Positions 27,715 through 37,591 of a stretch of DNA of 64,000 nucleotides are shown piece by piece. A program made the position numbers and the translations under genes. Where the stretch lies: assembly GCA_013138965.1 (NCBI GenBank), contig WTBT01000005.1, positions 1 to 64,000 of the forward strand. Reading direction: 5' to 3'. Under the pieces are notes generated by a model that made no database searches, was not told the origin of the DNA, and was given only the letters and a program-made list of their open reading frames with translations. This stretch comes from Candidatus Aegiribacteria sp. GTDB lineage: Bacteria; Fermentibacterota; Fermentibacteria; Fermentibacterales; JCC-6. Each line of letters begins with the position of its first letter. Position 1 is the first letter of the stretch.

Positions 27715-28803
27715 TTATAGAAATCTCCCGGGTTCTGAAACAAGGTACTCGAAAATGCCTTCAGTTCCTACAATTATGTTGCTCGACTTTTCGATGACGA
27801 TTTCGAGCGCCTCAAGAGATCGGATGAAACTGTAGAAATCGGGATAGCTGTCGAATGCTTCAGCATAGATTGCCGCGGCAGTACTGTCAGCGATTCCTCT
27901 TATAGTGAGCGCGGACATATTCGCCTTGGCAGTTATGGAATCAACCTGCAGATCGGTGTTGGCTATTATGACTTCGGACATTCTTCTGCCCTCCGCCCTG
28001 TACCGGTTGGAGATCCTGTTCCTCTCCGCCTGCATCCGTGTGAAGACGGCAGCCTGGTTTTCTTCCGGAAGGTCTGCCCGCTTGATGCGAACATCCACGA
28101 TATAAATACCGTAGTCTTCCGCCATCCTTCTGCATGTCGATGTTACTCTGTGCAGTATTGCCGTTCTTCCCTGGGATGATAGCATTCTGATCAGTTTAAT
28201 TGTCTCGGTGATCTCTCCCTGTTCATCTATCTCGATATCCTCCAGCGTATCGGAATAGGAGACATTGTTTACCAGTTTTACATAGTCTCCCAGGCCGATG
28301 GGATCGTTGGTGCTTCTGACTATCTGGATAAGATTGCTGTTTCCAAGTTCCTGCCTGATCATCGAATAGATTATGTCATCCAGCCTGGAAAGCGCCCCGT
28401 TCTCGGTCCTTACCCTCCTGAGGAACAGAAGAGGGTTATCTATCCGCCATCTGGCGTAACAGTCTACCTGTATGTGCTTCTTGTCCCTGGTGACAACATC
28501 AGCGGGCGGATCATCGTATTCGAGAATTCTGTCATCGAATTTCTCCACCTGCTGAAGGAAGGGTATCTTGAAGTAAAGCCCGGCTCCCTGGCTCAGCGCG
28601 ACACCCGGAGCATTGGCATCTATCCATGCCTGAAGATCAATCATCTGTTCAGGGGTTCTGTCGCCTACTATCACGCGGATGGGGTTCCCGAGCTGGAGTA
28701 TTACCGCCTGTTCCCTTTCGTTTATTGTGAAAAAAGCCCCCAGCACAACCATAAGAAAGAAGAGCGCCGCTATGCCGTAAAGCAGTTGTTTCAGGCGTCT
28801 CAT
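27715..28803 (-). CDS. hflC: HflC, SPFH membrane protease regulator
   Basis: A 362-residue SPFH/band 7 protein with one N-terminal membrane anchor (LLYGIAALFFLMVVLGAFF) followed by the INEREQAVILQLG start of the band 7 domain and the VDCYARWRIDNPL segment. The central ADLPEENQAAVFTRMQAERNRI motif and the coiled region after it are typical of HflC. HflC forms with HflK a large cage around FtsH that tunes degradation of membrane proteins. It overlaps hflK by four bases (ATGA), so they are coupled. Confidence 0.93.
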   Translation of the reverse strand: MRRLKQLLYGIAALFFLMVVLGAFFTINEREQAVILQLGNPIRVIVGDRTPEQMIDLQAWIDANAPGVALSQGAGLYFKIPFLQQVEKFDDRILEYDDPPADVVTRDKKHIQVDCYARWRIDNPLLFLRRVRTENGALSRLDDIIYSMIRQELGNSNLIQIVRSTNDPIGLGDYVKLVNNVSYSDTLEDIEIDEQGEITETIKLIRMLSSQGRTAILHRVTSTCRRMAEDYGIYIVDVRIKRADLPEENQAAVFTRMQAERNRISNRYRAEGRRMSEVIIANTDLQVDSITAKANMSALTIRGIADSTAAAIYAEAFDSYPDFYSFIRSLEALEIVIEKSSNIIVGTEGIFEYLVSEPGRFL

Positions 28804-29762
28804 TCGCCACCTCCAACAAGGTTGTAGTGGGTCAGCGCACCTGCGGATTCATCAACTACAGTTATAGTTGCTGCATCGAGCAGAGTTGTAAGGGTTTCGA
28901 GATGAAGCCTTGTCGCCGTTACGTAAGGGCTTTTCCTGTACTCCTGCGCGACCGCGGTGAACCTGAATGCCTCTCCTATTGCGTTATTGACTCTACCCGC
29001 GCTGTAACCCATCGCGGAGTTTACCAGTGACACGGAATCCGCCAGAGCCTGGGGTATCCGCTGATTCCTGTAACTCTCAGCTTCGTTTATGTAGGCCTGC
29101 ATATCCTCCCTTGCGGTGGCAACATCTTTGAAAGCGGACGAGACCGGCAGCGGCGGCTGAACATCCATCAGCTGAACAGCGATGATGTTCACACCCATAC
29201 GGTATTCATCTGAGATGTTCTGGATCATATCCATTATTCTATTCTGGATTTCCAGCTTTCCGGTAGTAAGTACGGCGTCTATCGCGTTGTTTCCCACAAC
29301 CTGCCGTGCGCTGGCTTCCGCGATATCCCTGAGTGTACCCTGCGGGTCACGAACATTGAAGAGGTAATCCGTAGCGCTGCCGATTCTGAACTGAACCGTT
29401 ATGGCGCAGTCGATGATATTCTCGTCTCCGGTAAGCATCTGCGCCTCAGTCAGCATGTCCCTGTCGTTGGTGAAGCTGATGTAGCTCGGAGGATTGTTCG
29501 AAAGGGTTCTGAAGCCTATTTCTATCCTCTGAACAATGTTCACAGGCGGCTTGTAAACCGTCTGTACAGGCCATGGCCACTTGAAATGAAACCCCGGGGG
29601 AGTGGTTGCGGTGTACCTTCCGAATGTAAGTACCACCCCCTCCTCCTCGGGACCGACAATGTAGAATGGACCACCTAGAATGACCCAGAGGAACACAACA
29701 AGTACAAGTGCCCCCCACTTGTAGTGACGGGAATTCAGCGTCCCGCCTTTTATTACTTTCAT
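28800..29762 (-). CDS. hflK: HflK, SPFH membrane protease regulator
   Basis: A 320-residue band 7 protein: membrane segment GALVLVVFLWVILGGPFYIV, then VGPEEEGVVLTFGRY and PPGFHFKWPWPVQTVYK, which are hallmarks of HflK. The segment VQLMDVQPPLPVSSAFKDV and the ARED-MQAYINEAESYRN region match the HflK core. It lacks the long Gly-rich N-terminus of the Escherichia coli protein. The start at 29762 follows GGAGG at good spacing; an upstream ATG at 29774 lacks a site. Confidence 0.93.
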   Translation of the reverse strand: MKVIKGGTLNSRHYKWGALVLVVFLWVILGGPFYIVGPEEEGVVLTFGRYTATTPPGFHFKWPWPVQTVYKPPVNIVQRIEIGFRTLSNNPPSYISFTNDRDMLTEAQMLTGDENIIDCAITVQFRIGSATDYLFNVRDPQGTLRDIAEASARQVVGNNAIDAVLTTGKLEIQNRIMDMIQNISDEYRMGVNIIAVQLMDVQPPLPVSSAFKDVATAREDMQAYINEAESYRNQRIPQALADSVSLVNSAMGYSAGRVNNAIGEAFRFTAVAQEYRKSPYVTATRLHLETLTTLLDAATITVVDESAGALTHYNLVGGGE

Positions 29763-29798
29763 TGAAACCTCCAATTTTCAGTTCAATTGGTTGATCTG

Positions 29799-31148
29799 TC
29801 ATATCTCCTTGAGTTTACGCTGAAGTGTTCTTCGTCCTATACCAAGAAGCTCCGCCGCCCTGGTTCTATTCCCTCTTGTAATCTCAAGGGTCTTTTTTAT
29901 AGCCAGCCTTTCCAGATATTCAAGGGATACCGGCAGCTCCGTATGCAGCTCAAGTGTTTCCCCGGAAGGCAGATCCGCTATCTCCGAGGGCAGATCTGCT
30001 GTATCTATCACACTGCCGGATATTATCAGAAGGCTTTCCATAAGGTTTCGCAACTGACGGACGTTGCCGGGCCAGCTGAATACCGCAAGGCGTTCGAGCG
30101 CTTCTGAGGTTATCTCCGGCAGGGGAAGGTTATGCTTTTCCGCAGCCTCTCTCAGAAATGACATGGCAAGCATGGGGATATCCCCTTTTCTGGAGCGAAG
30201 AGGCGGCAGGTGAATTTCGATCACCTTTAACCTGTAATAGAGATCTCCGCGGAACGTGCCCTTCCTGACGGCCGCTTTAAGGTCACTGTTGGTTGCCGCT
30301 ATGAGCCTTACATCAACCGGGCGGGGTTGATTGCTTCCAAGCCTGGTGACGACATTCTCTTCAAGGATCCGGAGCAGTTTCACCTGTACGTCCGGAGGAA
30401 TCTCCCCTATTTCGTCCAGAAGCAGAGTACCGTGGGAAGCAGCCTCGAATTTTCCCTCTCTTGATCTTTCCGCTCCTGTATAGGCTCCCCTTTCATGTCC
30501 GAAGAGTTCGTCTTCAAGAAGAGTCTCGGGAATCGCGGAACAGTTGAGAGCAACGAAGACTCCCGTTCTCCCGCTGAGGGCATGGATATGTTTCGCAAGA
30601 ACATCCTTGCCTGTTCCGCTCTCCCCGGTTAAAAGCACAGTGACTTTCACCGGAGCAACTCTGTCGGCTTTTCTTACCACGTCACCCATAACGCGGCTTC
30701 TGTAAAGAAGAGGAGGAATGTCTTCTTTCCCCGCTGATTGAGAAGATGACCTGCTTTCGATGGATTTTATCGAAAATGAGAATGCCCTCTGAATAGCCGC
30801 TTTCAGGGCCTGTTCACCTTCGATCTGAAGGATAACATCCACCGCCCCGGATTTCATCCAGCTGATGGCATCCTCGGCGCTTATGTTCTTCCCGTAGATG
30901 ACTATTCCAGTGGCAAGGTTAGCTTTACGCAGGGTTTCAAGAAAGCCGGAAACATCCATGTCGCCTATACTTGCGGATATAATGACAGCATTCACCGACC
31001 GTGATCGTATTTTCCGCAGGGTCTTCCGGGCATTTGACTGGATGCTGGCGCTATAGCCCATGGAGGATATTCTGTTCTTCAGCAGTTGAGCTCTTTCCGA
31101 ATCCTCATCGGCAATAAGAACCGTGCCTCTTCCCAGAGCGGTAATCAA
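29799..31148 (-). CDS. NtrC-family regulator with degenerate receiver domain
   Basis: A 449-residue protein: receiver-like domain (residues 8-125), AAA+ sigma-54 activator domain (Walker A GESGTGKD, GAYTGA loop, LLLDEIGEIP Walker B) and a Fis-type helix-turn-helix (GNRTRAAELLGIGRRTLQRKL). The receiver has kept the acidic pair (ADED) but the phosphoacceptor Asp is replaced by Ser58 (VIISASIGDMD), the switch Thr by Tyr (VIYGKN) and the conserved Lys by Gln (DVILQIEG). It is unlikely to be controlled by phosphorylation. The start is TTG with GGAG upstream. It sits 36 bases upstream of hflK on the same strand. Confidence 0.88.
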   Translation of the reverse strand: MITALGRGTVLIADEDSERAQLLKNRISSMGYSASIQSNARKTLRKIRSRSVNAVIISASIGDMDVSGFLETLRKANLATGIVIYGKNISAEDAISWMKSGAVDVILQIEGEQALKAAIQRAFSFSIKSIESRSSSQSAGKEDIPPLLYRSRVMGDVVRKADRVAPVKVTVLLTGESGTGKDVLAKHIHALSGRTGVFVALNCSAIPETLLEDELFGHERGAYTGAERSREGKFEAASHGTLLLDEIGEIPPDVQVKLLRILEENVVTRLGSNQPRPVDVRLIAATNSDLKAAVRKGTFRGDLYYRLKVIEIHLPPLRSRKGDIPMLAMSFLREAAEKHNLPLPEITSEALERLAVFSWPGNVRQLRNLMESLLIISGSVIDTADLPSEIADLPSGETLELHTELPVSLEYLERLAIKKTLEITRGNRTRAAELLGIGRRTLQRKLKEI

Positions 31149-31183
31149 TATTACTCCATTTCCATCATGAAAAGCCTGAAACG

Positions 31184-32887
31184 TTACTCTTCCGAAGGGT
31201 TCTTAAGTAGAAGATACGGAGGCATGACCAGGGCGTCTATACCTGTTCCATAGAAGCATCTTACAGCATCAACCGGTGTTGCGACAATAGGCTCGCCTTT
31301 GATGTTGAATGATGTGTTAAGAACAACAGGAACTCCTGTTCTCCTGTAGAATGAATCTATTACATCGTAATAGAACGGATTTGTTACCCGGGAAACAGTC
31401 TGAACCCTCGCCGTTCCATCAACATGGGTAACGGATGGTATCTCCCGTAGCTTTTCAGGAAGTACGGGATAGGTCTTTATCATGTAAGGAGCCTTGCCGC
31501 AGCCTTCAAAATACTCTCCGGAACGCTCTTCAAGGCAACTGGGGCAGAAGGGTCTGAAGGGTTCCCTGTGCTTAACAACGCTGTTCACGATATCCTTCAT
31601 ATCTTCCCTTCTGGGGTCTGCAAGGATTGACCTGTTCCCCAGAGCCCTCGGTCCGAACTCCATTCTGCCGTTAAACAGCGCAACGATCCTGCCCTGTTCG
31701 ATCAGCTCAGCAACCTTGTCCGCAAGGTTATCCGGTCTCTCCCATGACAGCCTGGCCATTCTCATTACGTCCAGTATCTCTTTCTCTTTATAGGAAGGGC
31801 CCAGATACATGCTCTCCGGCCTTACCAGCGGTATTTCAGAGTAGAATTTCCTGTGAACCTGCAGAGCCGCCCCCACAGATGTCCCGGCGTCATGGGATGC
31901 CGGAAAGGGGTAGACTTCGAGAAAGCCGGCTTCTCTTTCGATCAGACCGTTCATTACGCAGTTAAGCGCGACTCCTCCGGATATCACCAGCCTGTCCATT
32001 CCGGAAACATCCCTCAAGTAACGGGCCAACGAAAGCCCTGTCTCCTCCAGAGCCCTCTGTGCTGAACAGGCTATGTTCTTATGTAAATCGGTAATTTCTG
32101 ATCCGGGTTGCCGGGGGGAGCCTATTATCTTCTGTACTTCCGGTGAAAAGCTTGATCCATGCACCCCTCTGTGAATATCAAGCAACCGCGTATTCACCTT
32201 TATTCTGCCGTGGGCGCTGCTGATGATTTTCCGGAAAATATCGAGATACTCCGGTTCACCGTAGCTGGACAGTCCCATTATCTTGTATTCGTCATTATCC
32301 GGAATGAATCCGAGGTGCCTGGTGACAGCGCTGTAATAGATTCCCGGGGAATTCGGAAACCTTGACAACGAGTGTATCCTGAATCCGTTTTTTCCGTAAC
32401 TGGCCAGAAGGCTTGTATTTCTCTCTCCTACACCATCCATGGTCAGAACAGCGGTGTTATCAAATCCCGAGAAGAAAACAGCCGCGTCTGCGTGTGCCAT
32501 GTGGTGCTCTACGAAACTGACAGGCGCCTTCAGCCCTGCTCCGAGGTGGGAACGTGTAGTTCTGCCTATGTCCCGCATCTTCCTGGCACTGTTCAACTGT
32601 GAAAGAAGGAAGTGAATTCCTCCCCTTTTCAGGAGGTAATGCCTGCTGTAGGAGATATTTTCCCTCATTACAAGACCGGGAAGCATGTAGAAAGCTATAT
32701 GATCGATATGCTCAGGTCTGATCGAAGCTTCGCTCAGAACGTACTCAACGGCCTTTTCAGGATACCCGGGATAGTGTTTGATCCGTTTGAATCTTTCCTC
32801 ATCTGCCGCCGCCACAAGCTCTCCGTCAAGAAGGAGAGCAGCTGCCGCATCGTGCTTGTAACAGTTTATACCAAGAATTGCTGTCAT
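31184..32887 (-). CDS. Carbamoyltransferase, NodU/CmcH family
   Basis: A 567-residue carbamoyltransferase starting MTAILGINCYKHDAAAALLLDG, with the YrdC-like nucleotide-binding and Kae1-like domains of this family. Family motifs seen are FVEHHMAHADAAVFFSG, VLTMDGVGE, LVISGGVALNCVMNG, GRMEFGPRALGNRSILADPR and PVVLNTSFNIKGEPIV. Such enzymes transfer a carbamoyl group from carbamoyl phosphate to sugars or antibiotics; a glycan target is plausible given the polysaccharide genes in this window. ATG 32887 has GGAGAG upstream; the open frame continues upstream to 33049 without family character and overlaps the M23 gene. Confidence 0.9.
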   Translation of the reverse strand: MTAILGINCYKHDAAAALLLDGELVAAADEERFKRIKHYPGYPEKAVEYVLSEASIRPEHIDHIAFYMLPGLVMRENISYSRHYLLKRGGIHFLLSQLNSARKMRDIGRTTRSHLGAGLKAPVSFVEHHMAHADAAVFFSGFDNTAVLTMDGVGERNTSLLASYGKNGFRIHSLSRFPNSPGIYYSAVTRHLGFIPDNDEYKIMGLSSYGEPEYLDIFRKIISSAHGRIKVNTRLLDIHRGVHGSSFSPEVQKIIGSPRQPGSEITDLHKNIACSAQRALEETGLSLARYLRDVSGMDRLVISGGVALNCVMNGLIEREAGFLEVYPFPASHDAGTSVGAALQVHRKFYSEIPLVRPESMYLGPSYKEKEILDVMRMARLSWERPDNLADKVAELIEQGRIVALFNGRMEFGPRALGNRSILADPRREDMKDIVNSVVKHREPFRPFCPSCLEERSGEYFEGCGKAPYMIKTYPVLPEKLREIPSVTHVDGTARVQTVSRVTNPFYYDVIDSFYRRTGVPVVLNTSFNIKGEPIVATPVDAVRCFYGTGIDALVMPPYLLLKNPSEE

Positions 32888-33015
32888 TTCTCTCCAGAGT
32901 TCGGGAGCTTCAACCTGTTCTTCCAGTTGACGTAATTCGCAATAATATACATTCGCTCGCAACGCAGGAAGTATACGGGAGTCTGAAATGCCTCCGAACG
33001 GATTGTATATGCCGT

Positions 33016-34113
33016 TTATTCGGGGATCATTTTCAGCCAGAGATCGCATCTGTCCCTGAAGGCGCTGAATTCCGCCATATCTTCAGGGGACAGGCGCCGC
33101 CTGTAAGAGCTGTAGAACAGATAGGGGTCTATGGGGTTTCCGTTTTCGTCATTTATCTGATAGTGAATGTGTGGCGCGGTTGATGTAACCCCTGTGCTGC
33201 CGACATATCCGACGATGTCACCCTTTTCCAGTATGGATCCCTCGTGGATACGCTCAGCGACTCCCTGCAGATGCAGGAATATCTCGCTGTATCCGCTACC
33301 GATCTCAATCTCAACGCAGTTGCCGTTATAGTCCTGATTCCAGTTCAGCCTGGTTACTGAACCACCCCTGCATGTACGGACGGGAGTTCCTTCGGGGGCC
33401 TTGTAATCAACACCGGAGTGAGAATGGTTGCCCCTGGGTTCACCGCAGGGCCCTGTCATTTCTTCGAAAGTAGTTATTGGCATATAGTTAAGCAGTTTCA
33501 TCAATTCAATGCCATCGGAGTAGTAGTGGGAGGGGTAATTGTCTCCGGTCATTCTGAAACTGTAAACCGAAAAGGACATGTTCGAAGTTCCTTCCCTTGG
33601 CACATATTTCAGGGCGATAACCTGGTTCTCCCTTCCGGTCTCCCCTGAAAGAACGTAAAGGGAATCCCCGGCATTCATACCGTTCCATGGGTCGGTGTCC
33701 CACCACATGCACCTTACTATATGTGCGCCTAGAATATCCGGCGCGTCAACCCTGTTTCTCAGGCTTGCATATATCGAACCGTTGATCTCCAGAGCGATTC
33801 TTTCCCAGGGACATTCATCAGGCTCGACCGCCACGGTACTGTCCAAAGCAGGAAAGTCCGGTATCAGGGTTACGGCTGAATCGGGTTTCGACAGCGTATC
33901 GGGTTCAGAAAATACTACGGTATCCGCAGGCGAAAGAGTGTCAGCGGTTAAAATAGAATCGCCGGGAACGATGTCCTCCGCCCGAATTACTATTTCTCCA
34001 TCTTCCGGTTCTCCTGCGCAGGATATCACGAAGGAAACGGTGAGAAACAGTATCAATACAGTCAGGGCACTTGAAGGGAATTCTCTCTTGTTCGTCAAAA
34101 TGTTGACATCCAT
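33016..34113 (-). CDS. M23 peptidase lipoprotein
   Basis: A 365-residue lipoprotein: signal segment LTVLILFLTVSFVISC (lipobox Cys near residue 32), an Asp/Thr/Pro-rich linker with repeated DTLSxPD-like stretches (about 45-95), and a C-terminal LytM/M23 domain with zinc ligands in NHSHSGVDYKAP (H-x-x-x-D) and APHIHYQIND (H-x-H). It should cleave cell-wall peptide cross-links or activate an amidase. Only 26 bases separate its start from the divergent sigma-54 regulator gene. The carbamoyltransferase start lies 128 bases beyond its end. Confidence 0.9.
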   Translation of the reverse strand: MDVNILTNKREFPSSALTVLILFLTVSFVISCAGEPEDGEIVIRAEDIVPGDSILTADTLSPADTVVFSEPDTLSKPDSAVTLIPDFPALDSTVAVEPDECPWERIALEINGSIYASLRNRVDAPDILGAHIVRCMWWDTDPWNGMNAGDSLYVLSGETGRENQVIALKYVPREGTSNMSFSVYSFRMTGDNYPSHYYSDGIELMKLLNYMPITTFEEMTGPCGEPRGNHSHSGVDYKAPEGTPVRTCRGGSVTRLNWNQDYNGNCVEIEIGSGYSEIFLHLQGVAERIHEGSILEKGDIVGYVGSTGVTSTAPHIHYQINDENGNPIDPYLFYSSYRRRLSPEDMAEFSAFRDRCDLWLKMIPE

Positions 34114-34139
34114 CAGGATTATGTTACCTTATCAGCAAT

Positions 34140-35513
34140 ATGAATGGCAATAATACGAAGAAAAACAGAATACTGGTAATCGATGATGAAGAGCATGTTA
34201 CATCTCTTCTAAAGGAGATGCTCGAACTTTCCGGATACATCTGCGACACAGCCGAATGTGGAAAAGAAGGCCTTCGCAAACTCAGAAATTCGAACGACTA
34301 TGATCTTCTGATTACCGATATAAGACTCCCCGATGTTTCCGGGCTTGAGATTCTTGAAATAACCGGCAAGAAGTACCCTTTTCTTCCCGTAATAGTGATC
34401 ACCGGTTTCGCCACCGTCGAAAGTACCAAAACGGCACTGAGGATGGGGGCTATGGATTACATACCCAAGCCTTTCACCACGGCTGCAGTACTCTCTGCGA
34501 TAAACAGCGCCATTCATACGTCGTTCAGCCGGATAAGGGGCAGAAGGTTCCGGAAGATAGTATACAGAAGCGACTTAATGGAACAGGTGATGGAGCTGGT
34601 AAGCAAGGTTGCGAAAACGAACAGCACTATTCTTATCACAGGAGAAAGCGGAACAGGCAAGGAGCTGATAGCGCGCGCAATTCACAGTAATTCCATGCGA
34701 TCTGCTCAGCCGTTCATATCGGTTAATTCCGGCGCCCTCCCGGAGGGACTTCTTGAAAGCGAACTGTTCGGTCACGTCAAGGGGGCTTTTACAGGCGCCA
34801 CGGCCACAAATCACGGACGGTTTCGCGTTGCTGACGGAGGAACGCTTTTTCTTGATGAGGTGGGAAACATGAGTCCCGCTATGCAGGTCAAGCTCCTCAG
34901 AGTACTTCAGGACGGGGAGTTTTCGCCAGTCGGGAGTTCTGAGATTCTAACCACAGATGTCCGACTGATCACTGCCAGCAATATTAACCTCGAAGACGCA
35001 ATGACTAAGAATGAATTCAGGGAAGACCTTTACTACAGGCTCAATGTCATTGAGGTTCATGTACCCCCTCTGCGACATAGAACCGATGATATTCTTCCTC
35101 TTGCAGAACATTTTCTTTCAAGGCTGATGGGATCTGAAAAGAAGAGTTCATGCGTGCTGAGTTCTACTGCCGCTTCCATTCTTCTCTCGTATCACTGGCC
35201 GGGGAATGTCAGGGAACTTGAGAATACCATGGAACGAGCCCGGGTTCTGTGCGAGAACAGTGTAATACTGCCGAAGGATCTTCCCGGAAGGATGCTGCCC
35301 TCGCATGAGAAGCCGCCTGAAATATACCCCTCAAGAGACGGAATCCAGCTTGATTCCCTATTGGAAAATATCGAGAAGCACTATATCATTAATGCGCTGA
35401 AGCGGAGCAAAGGGAACAGAACTCGTGCAGCCAGGCTGCTTGGTCTTAAAAGAACCACCCTTCTTGCTCGGATAAACAGTCTCGGAATAGTGAAAGATAC
35501 AGGCAGGAACTGA
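34140..35513 (+). CDS. Sigma-54 response regulator (NtrC family)
   Basis: A 457-residue complete NtrC-type regulator: receiver with acidic pair IDDEE and phosphoacceptor D60 (LLITDIRLPD), AAA+ domain with GESGTGKE, GAFTGA and LFLDEVGNM, and a C-terminal Fis-type helix-turn-helix (GNRTRAARLLGLKRTTLLARI). It activates sigma-54 promoters upon phosphorylation by a sensor kinase, which is not in this window. The next gene starts right after its stop codon (TGAATG), so it forms a two-gene unit with an HD-GYP regulator. Confidence 0.95.
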   Translation: MNGNNTKKNRILVIDDEEHVTSLLKEMLELSGYICDTAECGKEGLRKLRNSNDYDLLITDIRLPDVSGLEILEITGKKYPFLPVIVITGFATVESTKTALRMGAMDYIPKPFTTAAVLSAINSAIHTSFSRIRGRRFRKIVYRSDLMEQVMELVSKVAKTNSTILITGESGTGKELIARAIHSNSMRSAQPFISVNSGALPEGLLESELFGHVKGAFTGATATNHGRFRVADGGTLFLDEVGNMSPAMQVKLLRVLQDGEFSPVGSSEILTTDVRLITASNINLEDAMTKNEFREDLYYRLNVIEVHVPPLRHRTDDILPLAEHFLSRLMGSEKKSSCVLSSTAASILLSYHWPGNVRELENTMERARVLCENSVILPKDLPGRMLPSHEKPPEIYPSRDGIQLDSLLENIEKHYIINALKRSKGNRTRAARLLGLKRTTLLARINSLGIVKDTGRN

Positions 35514-37496
35514 ATGACTGCTAAGGCCAGGATCCTGGTAGTGGATGATGATAAGAGGGTAAGAACCTTCTGCAGAGAAGTCCTTGAACTCCAGGATTTC
35601 TTAGTCGAGGAAGCCGAGAATGGGGCGAAGGCCCTGAAAATACTTGAAAAGACCTCCTTCAGCCTGATACTCAGCGATATAATGATGCCTGATATCGGCG
35701 GTCTTGACCTGGCATCAAAGGTAAAGGATGAATACCCTGACACTTTCGTAATCCTGATTACCGGACATGGCTCAATCGACATGGCGAAGGACGCTATCCA
35801 GCGGGGCGCTTTTGACTTTATTACAAAGCCCTTCAAAATGATTGAACTCAACCAGGTAGTTGACAGAGCCCTTGAAGTGCGGGAAAGACAGCTTTCAGTT
35901 CTTCATTCATCTGAACTGAAAGACCTTTACGATCTAACCGTTAATATCAACATCTCTAAACAGTCCCTTCAGACATATCTGAATAATCTGGTCAGCAGCC
36001 TGAAAAAAACTTTCCGGGGAGACTCTGCAAGAATATACCTGGCTGATGAGCCCGGGAAATTTTCTCTTTTCAGAAAGGCAGGTTCCGGGAATGAAGAGCT
36101 TCTGGGAGAAGAAATCTGGGAATCTTCAAGTAAAGCGGCCCTGGTAAGCGAAAGGGGTTATCTAGCTGATGGGGATTCGGAACACCTGCTTCCCGAGAAC
36201 ACCGGAGTATTTTCCGTGATGGCTGTGCCAATTCCCAGCCCGGATGGCAACCTTGGAGTATGCATGGTCACAAGGTCACGTATTCCAGCATCCTTCACCA
36301 TAAGAGATCTTAAACTCATGGGACTGTTTTCCGCCCAGGCGGGCAATCAGCTTACGAATTACAGTATGGCTTCCTATCTCAGAGAACAGGCCGATAATCT
36401 CGAAAAGGTTAATATCCTCGCCGCACAATTTACATCATCCCTTGACACAAGCCAGGTTCTTTCCTCCATAAGCCGGGGGTTGAAAGCCATGGTTGAATTT
36501 GACCTTTTTGGAATTTTCCTCAGCGGTAAGGATATGATACCTCTCAGTTATATGCTGGTAAGATCGGATATTCCTGATGATGTTCTTGAGACGAATTTTC
36601 GTACTATTCTGGAGAAAACACAGAACAGCAACGATATCCGGCTTTTCCTCGATAGTGGAATCAGGGATTCATTCGCCAGCGCAAGGATCGTCGACTGGCA
36701 GAATTGCCCTGTAGTAGATATCCTCGACCTTGGTGAGTTCGGTTCCTTCAGGGGAATGATAGTTCTTGCAAGCTGGCCAAAGGAGAAGACATCCGCCAGA
36801 GTTCCGTCATACATACCAATACTCATAAGGCACGCTGCCGCGGCTGTGAGCAATGCCTACCTGTTTGAAACAAGCGAGAGAAACTATATCCAGGCCATCT
36901 CAGCTCTGGCCAGCGCAGTTGACGCGAAAGACCCATATACTCACAATCACTCCAGGAACGTAGCCGCATACGTCTCACGTATCGCCGCGCAGTTGAAGCT
37001 TCCTTCCAGAGAAATAGCCCTGTTGAATAATGCCGCTATGCTTCATGATATAGGCAAAATAGGCATACCGGAAGTAATACTGAACAAGGAAAGCTCCCTG
37101 ACGCAGGAGGAATACCGTATCATCAAGACTCATCCGGAGGTAGGTTATAATATCCTCCGGCCCGTTACAGCATTCGGAAGTTTTATAGACACAGTCAGGT
37201 ACCATCATGAGAGATTCGATGGAAAGGGTTACCCATTCGGGCTTTCCGGTGAAGATATTCCTTTTCATGCCAGGATGCTCGCTGTCGCTGACTGTTTCGA
37301 CGCCATGACTTCAGACAGGATTTACAGGGATTCCCCGGGCGTTGATTTCGCGATAGAGGAAATACGGAAAAACCGTGGAACTCAGTTTGATCCAAAGATT
37401 GGCGATGCTCTTCTTTCCGTTCTGGAGAAAATTACACCTGAAGATATTATTGCCGCATACATCTCCATGGGATCGAACCAGGTTACGTTTTCTTAG
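35514..37496 (+). CDS. HD-GYP response regulator with GAF-like domain
   Basis: A 660-residue protein: receiver domain (acidic pair VDDD, phosphoacceptor in LILSDIMMPD, Lys in DFITKPFK), a middle part with two GAF-like segments (about 150-450), and an HD-GYP domain with AAMLHDIGKIGIP, VRYHHERFDGKGYP and ADCFDAMTSDR. All HD-GYP metal ligands appear present, so it should hydrolyse cyclic di-GMP or a similar signal. It is translated directly after the sigma-54 regulator, suggesting that one sensor pathway controls transcription and second-messenger level together. Confidence 0.93.
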   Translation: MTAKARILVVDDDKRVRTFCREVLELQDFLVEEAENGAKALKILEKTSFSLILSDIMMPDIGGLDLASKVKDEYPDTFVILITGHGSIDMAKDAIQRGAFDFITKPFKMIELNQVVDRALEVRERQLSVLHSSELKDLYDLTVNINISKQSLQTYLNNLVSSLKKTFRGDSARIYLADEPGKFSLFRKAGSGNEELLGEEIWESSSKAALVSERGYLADGDSEHLLPENTGVFSVMAVPIPSPDGNLGVCMVTRSRIPASFTIRDLKLMGLFSAQAGNQLTNYSMASYLREQADNLEKVNILAAQFTSSLDTSQVLSSISRGLKAMVEFDLFGIFLSGKDMIPLSYMLVRSDIPDDVLETNFRTILEKTQNSNDIRLFLDSGIRDSFASARIVDWQNCPVVDILDLGEFGSFRGMIVLASWPKEKTSARVPSYIPILIRHAAAAVSNAYLFETSERNYIQAISALASAVDAKDPYTHNHSRNVAAYVSRIAAQLKLPSREIALLNNAAMLHDIGKIGIPEVILNKESSLTQEEYRIIKTHPEVGYNILRPVTAFGSFIDTVRYHHERFDGKGYPFGLSGEDIPFHARMLAVADCFDAMTSDRIYRDSPGVDFAIEEIRKNRGTQFDPKIGDALLSVLEKITPEDIIAAYISMGSNQVTFS

Positions 37497-37591
37497 GAGC
37501 TTGTAGGGCAAGATCCTAGAGGAATTAATACTCGAGCATAGAACCGGGTTGTATATTCCCAGTTGAATAAAAACATGAGAAAGGAATACAG

